From Mycolicibacterium sphagni (GTDB taxonomy: Bacteria > Actinomycetota > Actinomycetes > Mycobacteriales > Mycobacteriaceae), in NCBI RefSeq assembly GCF_013337765.1, contig NZ_VBSB01000014.1, forward strand, positions 62,001-126,000: a stretch of DNA of 64,000 bases. Direction: 5' to 3'. Under the pieces are notes generated by a model. That model had not been told where the DNA came from. It searched no databases and saw only the letters and a program-made list of their open reading frames with translations. The position numbers and the translations under genes are program-made. Shown here one piece after another: positions 24,748-34,424 of this stretch (the stretch's first letter is position 1; each line of letters begins with the position of its first letter).

Positions 24748-26328
24748 ATGACCAATCCGTCGGGGCCCAGCCAGCGTGACGTGACGAATCCGGCGGGGAC
24801 CAGCCAGCGCGAGTCCGGCTTCCGGCGGGCGGAAGCCCGTAACTGGACCACACGCATTCAGGTGTCCGGTTGGCGGTTCATGTTCCACCGGCTGGAGCAC
24901 GCGTTGGTGCGCCGTGACACCCAGATGCTGCACGATCCGATGCGGTCGACGTCACGGGCGATGATCGTCGGGGTGATCCTGGCGGTGCTAGCCGGCGTCG
25001 GTGCGGTGGTGTGGTCTTTTCTCTCGCCCCAGGCGAAGTTGGGTGACGCCGACATCGTGGCCGACAAGGACACCGGGGCGCTGTACGTGAAGATCAACGA
25101 GGTGTTGCATCCGGTGTTGAACTTGGCGTCGGCGCAGTTGATCACCGGCAGTCCGAAGAATCCGTCCTTCGTGAAGCCGGCGGAGTTGGCGACGTTGCCG
25201 CGGGGTCCGCTGGTGGGGATTGCGGGGGCTCCGGAGCGGACGCCGAATCCGGTGGCGGCCTCGGAGGGCAAGTGGTCGGTGTGTGATGACACCACCCCGG
25301 CCGGTGAGACGACGGTGACGGTGATTGGGGCTGCCCCGACGCTCAGTGACGCGATTGGGCCGTTGCCGGCCGGGTCGGGCATCTTGGCGGGGTTCGAGGA
25401 TCAGGCATTCCTGATCTATGACAACAAGCGGACGCCGATCAATCTTGAGGATAAGGCGGTGGCGTTGGCGGTGGGGGTGGATTCGTCTGCGCCGCCGGTG
25501 CTACCGATCAGCCGCGGGCTGCATGATGCGTTGGAGGAGACTCCTCCGTTGGTGGTGCCGGCGATCGCGGAGGCGGGTTCGCCGTCACCGTGGCCGCTTC
25601 CTGCGTCGGTGGTCATCGGGTCGGTGATCAAGGTGCGGCCCGTTGATGGTGGTGAAGACGCGTTCTATGTGGTGCTGACCGATGGTGTGGAGCGTGTCAG
25701 CGCGGTGACCGCGGCGATCATCCGCAACGCCGATCAGCGTAACCCGCCGCCGCCGGTCGAGGTGGCGCCGAATGCGATGCTGTCGATCCCGACGAGTAGG
25801 GCGTTGAATGTGGACTTCTATCCGGATAAGCCGCTGAAGCTGATCGACCCGGTCGCTGCGCCGGTGACGTGCCTGGCGTGGACTCAGTCGCGTGATGAGA
25901 CCAAGCCGCGCACCGCGGTGTTGACCGGGCGGACGTTGCCGCTTCCCACGGATGCGCATCCGGTGTCGGTGGTGACCGCCGACCCCGCCGCCGGCACGGC
26001 CAGTGCGGTGTACATCCCGCCGGGTACCGGTCAGCTGCTGCAGATAGCCGGTGGTTCGCCTACGGCGGCGACCGGGGAGTCTCAGTGGTACATCGCTGAC
26101 ACTGGGGTGCGGTACGGGTTGGTGACGAGTGGGGCGAATCCCCGTGACAATCCACAGGTTTCGTTGGGGATCACGGCGCAGCCGTTGCCGGCGCCGTGGA
26201 GCATCGTCAGCTTGCTGCCGGCGGGGCCGGCGTTGTCCAAGGATGATGCGTTGATCTCTCACGACTCGTTGCCCGCGGATCCGCGGCCGGGTGTGGTGTC
26301 GACTAAGGCGAATCAGGCGGGCGGCTGA
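24748..26328 (+). CDS. eccB: EccB, ESX type VII secretion core component
   Basis: 526 aa. The N-terminal IQVSGWRFMFHRLEHALVRR and QMLHDPMR are diagnostic of EccB. One transmembrane helix follows (MIVGVILAVLAGVGAVVWSF, about residues 72-92), then a large periplasmic domain with repeats of the NVDFYPDKP and ISRGLHDAL type. EccB anchors the periplasmic part of the EccBCDE channel. First gene of the secretion operon; its stop is 48 bp before eccC. Confidence 0.95.
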   Translation: MTNPSGPSQRDVTNPAGTSQRESGFRRAEARNWTTRIQVSGWRFMFHRLEHALVRRDTQMLHDPMRSTSRAMIVGVILAVLAGVGAVVWSFLSPQAKLGDADIVADKDTGALYVKINEVLHPVLNLASAQLITGSPKNPSFVKPAELATLPRGPLVGIAGAPERTPNPVAASEGKWSVCDDTTPAGETTVTVIGAAPTLSDAIGPLPAGSGILAGFEDQAFLIYDNKRTPINLEDKAVALAVGVDSSAPPVLPISRGLHDALEETPPLVVPAIAEAGSPSPWPLPASVVIGSVIKVRPVDGGEDAFYVVLTDGVERVSAVTAAIIRNADQRNPPPPVEVAPNAMLSIPTSRALNVDFYPDKPLKLIDPVAAPVTCLAWTQSRDETKPRTAVLTGRTLPLPTDAHPVSVVTADPAAGTASAVYIPPGTGQLLQIAGGSPTAATGESQWYIADTGVRYGLVTSGANPRDNPQVSLGITAQPLPAPWSIVSLLPAGPALSKDDALISHDSLPADPRPGVVSTKANQAGG

Positions 26329-26376
26329 GATGGTCTGTGGTGGCATGGTTTTCATCGTTGAAGGGGAGATGCGGGC

Positions 26377-29300
26377 ATGAGCACGACTACGGGGTTTGTG
26401 CGGCCGGATCGGTTGGATGCGCCGAAGATTCCGGGCGGCAAGCACGATCTTGGGTCACCGCCGGAGGTGCCGCGCAAGACCCCGACGCCGATCGTCCAGT
26501 TCATCTTTCCGGTCGTCATCGTGGTGATGCTCGTCGGCATGGTGGTCGTGATGGTCAGCTCCGGGGGTGGGTTGTCCGGGAAGAGCTTCAGCCCCTACAT
26601 GATGATCTTCCCGCTGTTCATGTTGATGAGTGTGATGGGCATGGCCAGCCACAGTGTTGGTGGTGGCAGCCAGATCGGCGAGGTCACCGAGGACCGCAAG
26701 GACTATCTGCGTTATCTGGGGATTCAGCGTCGCCGGGTGCAGAAGACCGGCGAGATTCAGCACCAGGTTCGGCAGTGGGACAACCCGCAGCCGGAGGTGC
26801 TGCCCTCGTTGGTGGAGTCGGCGCGGATGTGGGAACGCCGTAGTGATTCACCGAATTTCGCCCAGGTGCGTGTCGGGCTGGGTACCGAGCGGTTGGCCAC
26901 CAAATTGGAGCCACCCGATACTGCGCCGATCGATGAGCTCGAGCCGGTGACGGCGCGGGCGTTGCGTCGATTCGTCGACACCCACAAGACGCAGTCGGGG
27001 ATGCCGCTGGCGATCGCGCTGCGCACCTACCCGTTCATTTCGATCACCGACGAGGCCGGCGGCGCCGATGCGGCCGGGTTGGTGCGGTCGATGATCTGTG
27101 AGCTCGCGACCTTCCATGGTCCCGACGATCTGCTGGTGGCGGTGATCACCGAGGATCCGGACGGGCCGGCGTGGGGTTGGGTGAAATGGCTGCCCCACAA
27201 TCAGCACCCGAGTGCTGAGGACAGTGTGGGCAGCGCGCGGATGGTCTATCCGGACGTGCCGACGGCGCGGGAAGCGCTTGACGGTTTGGTGCGTCAGCGC
27301 ACCGCCCACAACAAGGACACGACGACGTCGGTGCCGCAGTTGGTGATCGTCTCGGATCGTGCTGAGTCGATGACGTCGGCGGCGAGCCTGATCGGGCGTG
27401 ACGGGATTGACGGGGTGACGTTGATTGATCTGCAACCCGGCGCGGTGTCGGAGACGTTGAAGGCGCCGTTCCCGTTGACGATCGTCGATGGTCTGCTCTA
27501 TGCACCCGATGATCGGGGTAAGCAGACGAAATTTGCTGCTCCGGACTCGGTTTCGGTGCAGTTCGCCGCCGATTCGGCGCGGATGCTGTCACGGTTTAGG
27601 CCGGCCAGCGAGATGGACATCATTGAGCGGCAGGTGACTCGTAAGGTCGCCAAGGCGGGCTTGTTGGGGCACTTGGGGATCCACGATGCGGCGATGGTGG
27701 ATCCGGCGGTCACGCAGCGTTCGGCGATCGAGATGCGTGACTTCATGCGGCCGGCGATCGGGGTGACCCCGGCCGATGAGTTGGTGTATCTGGATTTGAA
27801 GGAGACGGGCCAGGGCGGTACCGGGCCGCACGGCATCACGATTGGTGCGACTGGAGCGGGTAAGTCGGAGTTCTTGCGCACCTTGGTGTTGTCGCTGGTG
27901 TTGACGCATTCCAGTGAGCGGCTGAACATGCTGCTGGTCGATTACAAGGGTGGTGCGGCGTTCCTCGGGTTCGACGCGTTGCCGCACGTGTCGGCGATCT
28001 TGACGAACATGGAGGCCGAGCATCATCTGGTCGACCGCATGGATGTGGCGATCCGTGGTGAGATCAACCGCCGTCAGGAGGTCTTCCGCGCTGCTGAAAC
28101 GCGCCCGGACGTCCATACCACTGTGCCAAATATCCACAAGTACAACGAGATTCGGGCATCCGGTATCCCGTTGGAGCCGCTGCCGGCGTTGTTCATCGTG
28201 GTCGACGAGTTCTCGGCGCTGTTGGAGCAGAATGCCGACTTTGCGAAGCTGTTCGCGCTGATCGGTCAGCAGGGCCGGTCCATGGGTATCTATCTGCTGC
28301 TGTCGAGTCAGGAGCTACGCTCGGGTCGTATCTCCCAGGTGGAGGCGCACCTGTCGTATCGGATCGCGCTGCGCACCAACAACGTCCAGGAGTCGCGCGA
28401 CGTTCTGGGCACCGGTGATGCCAGCGAACTCCCGGAGACCCCTGGGTCGGCGTACATGAAGACCGTCAGTGGGGATCTGATCCGGTGGCGGGCGTTCTTC
28501 ACTGGTGATGCCTATGTGGCGCCCAAGCGGTCGGTGGCGTCGGCCATGACGGCCATCGGGGCGGCGCCGGATCGTCCGCGCCCGCGGTTGTTCACCGCGG
28601 CGCCGGCGCTCACCGCTGCCGAGCAGCAAGCCGAGTTGGCGGCGCGATCGGCGCCCGAGCTCGCCGCCGGGAGTAACGGGCACTCCCCGAACGGGACGCC
28701 TGGTGTCGGTGCCGCTACCCCGGCCGGGGACTATCACGCTGTCGGTGGTGTGTCGGCGGCCGTGGTGGCTGCCGTGCCGGCCGCCGCGGTGCCAGCGGGT
28801 ACGCAGGCGGTGTCGGGTGCTGGCGCGGCGCCGGCGGCCGCGGCCAAGACCGACAGCCCCGTCACCGGCATCAACGTCAGCACCGTCGCCCAGGTCCTCG
28901 TTGACCGGCTCAAGGGTCACGGCTTGGAGGCCCACCGCATTTGGCTGCCGCCACTGGACTACACCCACAGCGTGTACCAGGTCCTTCACGATCCGGACTT
29001 GTACTGGCCGGTCCAGCGCGGGCCGCTTCGGATCCCGATCGGCGTGGTCGACACGCCGTACTATCAGCGGCGCGACGCGATGGTTATCGATCTGATGGCC
29101 GACAACGTGGCGGTCATCGGCAGTGGTGGAAGTGGTCGATCGACGGCGTTGCAGACGTTGATCATGTCGGCGGCGGCTACCCATTCCAGTGGTGAATTGC
29201 AGTTCTACTGCTTGGATTTCAGCAACGGCAAGTTGATGGCACTGTCTGGGCTGGCGCATGTGGGGTCGGTGGCCACCCGCAACGAGACGGCGAAGGTGTC

Positions 29301-30693
29301 GCGCACCATCGCCGAGATGACCGCGATCGTGCGGCGCCGCGAGAAGCTGTTCGTCGAGCACAACATCAACGGTCTGGCCGACTTCCGGCGCCGCAAGGCC
29401 CAAAACGATCCGGCGCTGCGCTCAGACAAGCACGGCGATGTGGTGCTGGTCATCGACGGATGGACCACCATCACCAAGGACGAGGCCGCTGGATTGGATC
29501 ACCTGGAGAGCGCGGTGACTCTGCTGGCCGCCCAAGGTAAGTCACTGGGTGTGCACGTGGTGATCGCTTCGTCGCGGCACGCCGATTTCAAGCCGGCCAT
29601 CAAGGAGGAGCTCGGGTATCGGCTGGAGTTGCGGCTCAATGAGGCGACCACCTCGGAGGTGTCGCGGAAGAAGGCCGACACGGTGCCCAGTAAGCCGGGT
29701 CGCGGCATCGTCAAGTCGACGCGTCCGCGCAGCGGGGACGTGTACAACCCGGAGGTGCTCGATCTGCTCGTCGCGTTGCCGATCCTGACCGCGGACATGC
29801 GGCCACAACCGTTGAGCACCCAGCTCGAGGTTGATGTTCGGGATTCGATCGCTCTGGTCAACGGCACCAATCCGGTTCGGGCGCCTCAAGTTCGGCTGCT
29901 GCCCAATGATCAGCCACGCGCCGAGTTCATGTCCTTGGTGCCGCCGCAGCCGCCGCCCCCGGGGCCGCACAGGGCGCAGCTGCGGGTGGCGCTGGGGTTG
30001 GGTGAGGCTGAGTTCGATCCGAAGGTCGTGGACTTCAACGACAACACGCAAACGCATTTCATCGTGATCGCCGACCAGCAGAGCGGTAAGACGACGGTGT
30101 TGCGGCACTTGGTCACCAGCCTGATCGAGCAGAACGGCCCCAACGGGGTGCGGTTCCTGGTCGTCGACTTCCACCGCCGGCTGCTCGGTGTGCTGCCCAG
30201 CGCCGAATATGGGGTGTACGCCACCACTGACGAGGAGTTGCAGCAACAGGTCGCGGTTCTGGCCGAAGCGTTGCCGGCGCGGTTCCCGCCCAGCGACATC
30301 AACCCGGCTCGGCTGAACCGCCGCGACTGGTGGACCGGGCCCGACATCTTCGTCATCGTCGACAATGCGCACGAACTGGCCGGCCAAATGGGTCGCCCAG
30401 ATGCGCTGTACCCGCTGCTGAAGTTCCTACCCCGCGGGCGTGACGTCGGCCTGCACGTGGTGGCGTCCTACCGCACCGGTGGTGTGTCGAAGTTCATCTA
30501 CGGCAGCGGTTTGCTTGGTGAGCTCAAGAACCTGAACTCGCCGGGCATCGTGATGAGCGGGTCCAAGGACGAGGGGCCGCTGATCGACACGGTGCGGGCG
30601 ACCGCCCAGCCGCCGGGGCGCGGCACGTTGGTCACACGCGAGTTCACCGAGCTCGTCCAGGTGCCGAACCTGCCCGCACCCGACGACGAATAG
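26377..30693 (+). CDS. eccC: EccC, fused three-module FtsK/SpoIIIE ATPase of the ESX channel
   Basis: 1438 aa, one chain, unlike the split EccCa/EccCb of ESX-1. Two transmembrane helices (PIVQFIFPVVIVVMLVG and PYMMIFPLFMLMSVMG) precede three ATPase modules. Module 1 has Walker A GATGAGKSE (residue ~489) and Walker B FIVVDEFSAL (~605). Module 2 has GSGGSGRST (~914), with Arg replacing Lys. Module 3 has ADQQSGKTT (~1231) and VIVDNAHE (~1325). Module 1 drives transport and the distal modules bind substrate signals. A Pro/Ala-rich linker of ~100 residues between modules 1 and 2 is unusually long. Confidence 0.96.
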   Translation: MSTTTGFVRPDRLDAPKIPGGKHDLGSPPEVPRKTPTPIVQFIFPVVIVVMLVGMVVVMVSSGGGLSGKSFSPYMMIFPLFMLMSVMGMASHSVGGGSQIGEVTEDRKDYLRYLGIQRRRVQKTGEIQHQVRQWDNPQPEVLPSLVESARMWERRSDSPNFAQVRVGLGTERLATKLEPPDTAPIDELEPVTARALRRFVDTHKTQSGMPLAIALRTYPFISITDEAGGADAAGLVRSMICELATFHGPDDLLVAVITEDPDGPAWGWVKWLPHNQHPSAEDSVGSARMVYPDVPTAREALDGLVRQRTAHNKDTTTSVPQLVIVSDRAESMTSAASLIGRDGIDGVTLIDLQPGAVSETLKAPFPLTIVDGLLYAPDDRGKQTKFAAPDSVSVQFAADSARMLSRFRPASEMDIIERQVTRKVAKAGLLGHLGIHDAAMVDPAVTQRSAIEMRDFMRPAIGVTPADELVYLDLKETGQGGTGPHGITIGATGAGKSEFLRTLVLSLVLTHSSERLNMLLVDYKGGAAFLGFDALPHVSAILTNMEAEHHLVDRMDVAIRGEINRRQEVFRAAETRPDVHTTVPNIHKYNEIRASGIPLEPLPALFIVVDEFSALLEQNADFAKLFALIGQQGRSMGIYLLLSSQELRSGRISQVEAHLSYRIALRTNNVQESRDVLGTGDASELPETPGSAYMKTVSGDLIRWRAFFTGDAYVAPKRSVASAMTAIGAAPDRPRPRLFTAAPALTAAEQQAELAARSAPELAAGSNGHSPNGTPGVGAATPAGDYHAVGGVSAAVVAAVPAAAVPAGTQAVSGAGAAPAAAAKTDSPVTGINVSTVAQVLVDRLKGHGLEAHRIWLPPLDYTHSVYQVLHDPDLYWPVQRGPLRIPIGVVDTPYYQRRDAMVIDLMADNVAVIGSGGSGRSTALQTLIMSAAATHSSGELQFYCLDFSNGKLMALSGLAHVGSVATRNETAKVSRTIAEMTAIVRRREKLFVEHNINGLADFRRRKAQNDPALRSDKHGDVVLVIDGWTTITKDEAAGLDHLESAVTLLAAQGKSLGVHVVIASSRHADFKPAIKEELGYRLELRLNEATTSEVSRKKADTVPSKPGRGIVKSTRPRSGDVYNPEVLDLLVALPILTADMRPQPLSTQLEVDVRDSIALVNGTNPVRAPQVRLLPNDQPRAEFMSLVPPQPPPPGPHRAQLRVALGLGEAEFDPKVVDFNDNTQTHFIVIADQQSGKTTVLRHLVTSLIEQNGPNGVRFLVVDFHRRLLGVLPSAEYGVYATTDEELQQQVAVLAEALPARFPPSDINPARLNRRDWWTGPDIFVIVDNAHELAGQMGRPDALYPLLKFLPRGRDVGLHVVASYRTGGVSKFIYGSGLLGELKNLNSPGIVMSGSKDEGPLIDTVRATAQPPGRGTLVTREFTELVQVPNLPAPDDE

Positions 30694-30740
30694 TCCGCGC
30701 AGCCCCTCACAATGTGTATGAGCCAAAAGAAGAGAGCGCC

Positions 30741-31043
30741 ATGACCGACCCCGCTGGCCTGAGTAGTCGCCAGGCGCCGAAACGCCCTCCCGCCCGGATC
30801 GGGGACCTGTCGCTGCTCGTACGCGTTCCTGGCCGACCAGACGCCGTTCGGGCCTTCACCGCCGCCGAACAAGGCGACGCCGACACCTACGCGGCCGCCG
30901 CGGGCGGAATCGTCGAGCCACTTCCACTAGCTGTGCTGTCTCAGGACATTGGTTACACGGAGTATCTGCAACTACGAACTAGGGGAATCTTTCATGACCG
31001 CGAACGAAGCTCAGCTGTCAGCGCTGTCGGAGCTCGGCAATAG
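30741..31043 (+). CDS. Small hypothetical protein within the ESX operon
   Basis: 100 aa, unrecognised, with GAAGAG before ATG 30741. The first 75 residues are protein-like (RIGDLSLLVRVPGRPDAVRA, FTAAEQGDADTYAAAAGG). The tail overlaps the next gene out of frame and looks less natural. It lies 47 bp after eccC. Confidence 0.5.
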   Translation: MTDPAGLSSRQAPKRPPARIGDLSLLVRVPGRPDAVRAFTAAEQGDADTYAAAAGGIVEPLPLAVLSQDIGYTEYLQLRTRGIFHDRERSSAVSAVGARQ

Positions 31044-31215
31044 GGTGCTTGTTAACCGTCATCACGGTATCGGACCCGGTGCGGCCCACGACGAAGCGCG
31101 TGCTGCGCGCGTTGCGGCGCAGGCCCACAAGAGGGGTATGACGATGGCCGAGATCGCGGCGGCCATGCACCTGGCCACCGAGGACATTAAATCGTGGCTT
31201 CAACAGGCGGATTGA
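30994..31215 (+). CDS. Small HTH protein within the ESX operon
   Basis: 73 aa from ATG 30994. The C-terminus (AQAHKRGMTMAEIAAAMHLATEDIKSW) is a single HTH; the N-terminus is a helix (NEAQLSALSELGNRVLV). Possibly a DNA-binding regulator or small adaptor. It overlaps the previous ORF by 50 bp. Confidence 0.55.
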   Translation: MTANEAQLSALSELGNRVLVNRHHGIGPGAAHDEARAARVAAQAHKRGMTMAEIAAAMHLATEDIKSWLQQAD

Positions 31216-31438
31216 AGTGAGTAGATCGGCTCGAACTCCGCACTGGGGGCTAACCCCGTCCGGCAGCATGGGTTCCGCTGGCCACCTACGGACTGAGCGC
31301 AGCCGGAATCGTGGTATCTCAACTCCCAGAGCGACCGTGCAACTCGCATTTGATGATTCACCGCGTGACCAATCTCGTGAGATAGCACAACTAGCCCCGT
31401 AGCGCACCGCAACGCCCACCAGAGGCAGGGAGTAAGAG

Positions 31439-31663
31439 ATGTCATACGGAATCGACTACGGCCACTTCAGTGAGAACATCCACATCGGGCGGCTTAACAA
31501 GGCCCGAACAGAGTTCGTGACCAAAGAGGATCACACCATCCCCGCTGCACTAGCGGTGGCCGCGTGGGTGACCAACGCGCATGGCGGGGAAGTGGATCTC
31601 ACGCAGACGAACGGTGGATCTGGGTTCCGGATCACCGTCGAGCGTATCGACAGCACAACGTAG
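31439..31663 (+). CDS. Small hypothetical protein within the ESX operon
   Basis: 74 aa, unrecognised, with GGGAG before ATG 31439. It is a compact protein with an alpha/beta look (HTIPAALAVAAWVTNAHGGE, then GFRITVERIDSTT). It is convergent with the eccA-whiB block on the minus strand. Confidence 0.6.
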   Translation: MSYGIDYGHFSENIHIGRLNKARTEFVTKEDHTIPAALAVAAWVTNAHGGEVDLTQTNGGSGFRITVERIDSTT

Positions 31664-31791
31664 CGGCGGTTGTCGAGTCAGATCCGCTGTGCGGCAAAGC
31701 TCTTGGTGTACGAGATGGGTGATGGCCGGCTGCGGCGCCGTCGGGGTTTCCGCTGGTCTGCGAAGTCTGCCGTGGCCAAGGTGATCTCAGG

Positions 31792-31941
31792 TCACGGCTC
31801 GGGTTGATCGTGGGGATGTTCGGTGTCGGGCGTCAACCACCATTGCCATTGGCGTGCTTGTTGGGGGGCCAGGGTGGCTGCTTGTTGGAGCTTCTGCGGC
31901 TCTGCCGTCGCCCACTGCGTTACCGGTTGAGACTCACTCAT
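31792..31941 (-). CDS. Gln/Trp-rich microprotein downstream of eccA
   Basis: 49 aa from ATG 31941, 72 bp after the eccA stop on the same strand. The composition is unusual: ten Gln and five Trp, including APQQARQWQWW. A purine-rich stretch (AAGAAAAGAAA) lies upstream of the start but is not a classical SD. No homologue recognised; it could be a small accessory of the eccA transcript or a spurious ORF. Confidence 0.4.
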   Translation of the reverse strand: MSESQPVTQWATAEPQKLQQAATLAPQQARQWQWWLTPDTEHPHDQPEP

Positions 31942-32013
31942 TTTGGGGTTTCTTTTCTTGCGTTCGCTGGTCGATGACGAGCGCCGGTGTCACGGTAGGT
32001 CAACGCCCGGTGT

Positions 32014-33828
32014 CTAGCGGCTTTGTGCCGCTTCGGATTCGGCTTCAGCGGCTTTCTGTATGCCGCGGGTGATGTCTTCGCCGGTGAGGTCGGTGTGTTC
32101 TTCGATTTCGTCGAGGTCGGTGCCGGCGCGGATCAGTCGGCGGTTGCGCGCGGTGGATGCGTGCTTGATGACCTGGCGGATGAAGCGTCCGTTGCCGAGG
32201 GTGTCGATGCGGCGCAGCCCGGTATTGGGGTCGATGTCGTTGTAGATCTCGGTGCATGCGGCGCGCAGTGTGTCGCGGGCGTCGGCGGTCAGTGGGGCGC
32301 CGGCCTTGGGGGCTAGCACGTCGGCGATGGCGACGAGTTGGTCGGCGTCGTAGGAGCGGAAGCGGATCCGCTGGGTGAAGCGACCCAACAGGCCGGAGTT
32401 GGTGCGCAGGAATTTGTCGATGTCTTCTTCGTAGCCGGCGACGATGACCACGAGTTGTTCGCGGTCGTTTTCCAGGCGGTGTAGGAGGCCTTCGATGGCT
32501 TCCTTGCCGTGGTTGTGTTCGCGGCTTTCCTTGACCAGGGTGTAGATCTCGTCGATGAACAGCACTCCGCCCAGGGCGCTGTCGATGACTTTCGATGTCT
32601 TTTCTCGGGTTTCGGCGACGTACTTGCTGACGAGGTCTTCTTCGGTGGCTTCGACGAATTTGTCGGTTTCGATGACGCCGTGGCCGGCGAAGATCTTGGC
32701 CAGGATGCGGGCGACTTGTGTCTTGCCGGTTCCGGCTGGACCCGATAGGAGGATGTTTTCGGTGAGTTCTCCTACGGGAAGGCCTTTTTCGCGCAATTTC
32801 CCGGCGACTACGGCGTTGGCTGCGATGTCTTCGATGTTGTCCTTGACCGATTCCAGGCCGATCAGATTCGCCATCTCGTCGGCGGCTTCCTTGAGCAGGG
32901 CGGTGCGGCGGTCCTCGGTGATGGCTCTGTCGACGGTCGGGGTGGTGGCTGGATCCCAGATGTTGGTGCGGGCGGTGATGAGGTCTTCGGTGGTGACGGT
33001 CATGCGGACGGTGGGGTCGGTCAGTGCCCGTGAGGCGGCGGCGCCGAGCTCGGGGTCGCCCATGTGGGCGTGCAGCGCTTCGAACAGGGCCCGGGCCTGG
33101 TTTTCGTCGCCGAGTTCGCGGTAGACGTAAGCCCGCTCGAGGAGAGCCTTGTTGTAGACGTCGCCCATCGTGGTGGTGACGGCGTCGAGGCGGCGCGCTG
33201 CTTCGGTGAACATGCCCAGGTGTGCGCACGCGGTGCCGGCCATGTAGTTGACGCAGTCCAGCAGCACGCCTTCGGTCCAGTCGTGGGTGTTGAGGACGGC
33301 CAGTACGTCGGGCCAGCGCTCGGTGCGCATGTAGATGGTGCCGAGGAGGTAGTCGGCGAGTTGGTGGGAGGTGTGGGTTTTGACGATTTGGTCTTTGATC
33401 TGGTTGATCAGGGCGACGGTGTCGTCGTATTGGAGGTCTTCGGCTAGCAGTGCGGCGCGGGCCAGGCCGACGTCGTCGCGGCTGCACATGCGGAGGTTGA
33501 GCATGCCGGCTGGATAGAGCCCGGACAGGGTGTTGGGTGCCAGGCCGAGTCGGCGCTGGTCGGTGCCCAGGCGGTTGCGGGTCCGGTAGCACTGGTTGAT
33601 CAGGTGGCGGTCGATGACTGCGGCGGTGCCTTGTTGTTCTTGCATGGTGACCATGGCCAGGCCGAGCCAGGCATCGCACATGCCGTCGTCGATCTCGACG
33701 GCTTTTTGGAAGGCGCGGCGGGCTTCGGGGAGATTGATGGACCTGAGTTCGGAGGTGCCGCTGGTGGGGATGCCGAGATTGCCCACTCCGATGCGGAACG
33801 CGCGTTCGGCCAACTCCGTGTCAGTCAC
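32014..33828 (-). CDS. eccA: EccA, cytosolic AAA+ ATPase of ESX secretion
   Basis: 604 aa. The N-terminal half is TPR-like helical repeats (AFQKAVEIDDGMCDAWLGLA and following). The C-terminal half is a CbxX-type AAA+ domain with Walker A GPAGTGKT (~361-368), Walker B GVLFIDEIYTL (~421) and an Arg-rich sensor region. EccA disassembles chaperone-substrate complexes (EspG-PE/PPE) in the cytosol. It is on the strand opposite the core operon and follows the whiB-like gene by 21 bp. Confidence 0.93.
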   Translation of the reverse strand: MTDTELAERAFRIGVGNLGIPTSGTSELRSINLPEARRAFQKAVEIDDGMCDAWLGLAMVTMQEQQGTAAVIDRHLINQCYRTRNRLGTDQRRLGLAPNTLSGLYPAGMLNLRMCSRDDVGLARAALLAEDLQYDDTVALINQIKDQIVKTHTSHQLADYLLGTIYMRTERWPDVLAVLNTHDWTEGVLLDCVNYMAGTACAHLGMFTEAARRLDAVTTTMGDVYNKALLERAYVYRELGDENQARALFEALHAHMGDPELGAAASRALTDPTVRMTVTTEDLITARTNIWDPATTPTVDRAITEDRRTALLKEAADEMANLIGLESVKDNIEDIAANAVVAGKLREKGLPVGELTENILLSGPAGTGKTQVARILAKIFAGHGVIETDKFVEATEEDLVSKYVAETREKTSKVIDSALGGVLFIDEIYTLVKESREHNHGKEAIEGLLHRLENDREQLVVIVAGYEEDIDKFLRTNSGLLGRFTQRIRFRSYDADQLVAIADVLAPKAGAPLTADARDTLRAACTEIYNDIDPNTGLRRIDTLGNGRFIRQVIKHASTARNRRLIRAGTDLDEIEEHTDLTGEDITRGIQKAAEAESEAAQSR

Positions 33829-33849
33829 AAGGGGGATTCTAGGTCGGTG

Positions 33850-34173
33850 TTAGGCGGTGCGTCGATCAGCGAGAACGGCGAAGGGCACCGATACTTCGCC
33901 TTCGTGGAATAGTGCTCCGCCGGCGATTCCGGTGAATTCCGTTTTCTCTCCGCGGCCGTCTCCGTTGAGGGCTTTTGCGTAGCACTCGGCGGTAATCGGG
34001 CAGTGTGCGCAATAGTCTTGCACCATCGGGAAAGCTGCCTCTTGCTTGCGTTTTTGGGAGGCGCGGTGGGAAATGACCGAGTCGAGTTGGTCTTCGAGTT
34101 GAGCCCATTGCTTGTAATTGCGTGCGCATGGAGCGCTGGGGACGAAAAGGGGCTCGATGTTAGAATTTGGCAC
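33850..34173 (-). CDS. WhiB-like iron-sulphur transcription factor
   Basis: 107 aa from GTG 34173, which has AAGGAGA at ideal spacing. Four Cys typical of Wbl proteins are present (SAPCARNY, YCAHCPITAEC), followed by the beta-turn motif GIAGGALFHEG in place of the common GIWGG. Wbl proteins bind a 4Fe-4S cluster and act with the primary sigma factor. It probably controls the ESX locus; it is cotranscribed with eccA. Confidence 0.87.
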   Translation of the reverse strand: MPNSNIEPLFVPSAPCARNYKQWAQLEDQLDSVISHRASQKRKQEAAFPMVQDYCAHCPITAECYAKALNGDGRGEKTEFTGIAGGALFHEGEVSVPFAVLADRRTA

Positions 34174-34338
34174 GCCGATTCTCCTTATCGGTGGTGTTCT
34201 TCTGGGTCGCCCGTTCCCGGCAAGGTCTGGCGACTCAGGAGTACACCGTATCACACAGCGTCTTCGGAGTGCGACACTTCGTTCCCGTGCGGAGACTGTG
34301 AATCCCTTGTGTCAGCTGGGGCGGTAGCCCTTGAAATG

Positions 34339-34377
34339 AGCCCGAGAACACGCCCGGCCGACCGCGGCGCTCGGGCT
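34339..34377 (-). terminator. Hairpin after the espR-like gene, weak terminator candidate
   Basis: AGCCCGAG and CTCGGGCT form an 8-bp stem with a 23-nt loop, about 50 bp after the stop of the espR-like gene. There is no T-run on the minus strand, so the terminator call is weak. Confidence 0.35.
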
Positions 34378-34424
34378 TGGCGTATCTGGGCTCAAGACCT
34401 GGCGGCGTGTCACGCCGCCTGGCG

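Noticed and set aside
31217..31402. A 61-codon plus-strand ORF from GTG 31217 between two ESX-locus mini-genes
   Set aside because: The middle is Arg/Ser/Thr-rich and unnatural, no SD is clear, and only the last 20 residues look protein-like; not enough to call.
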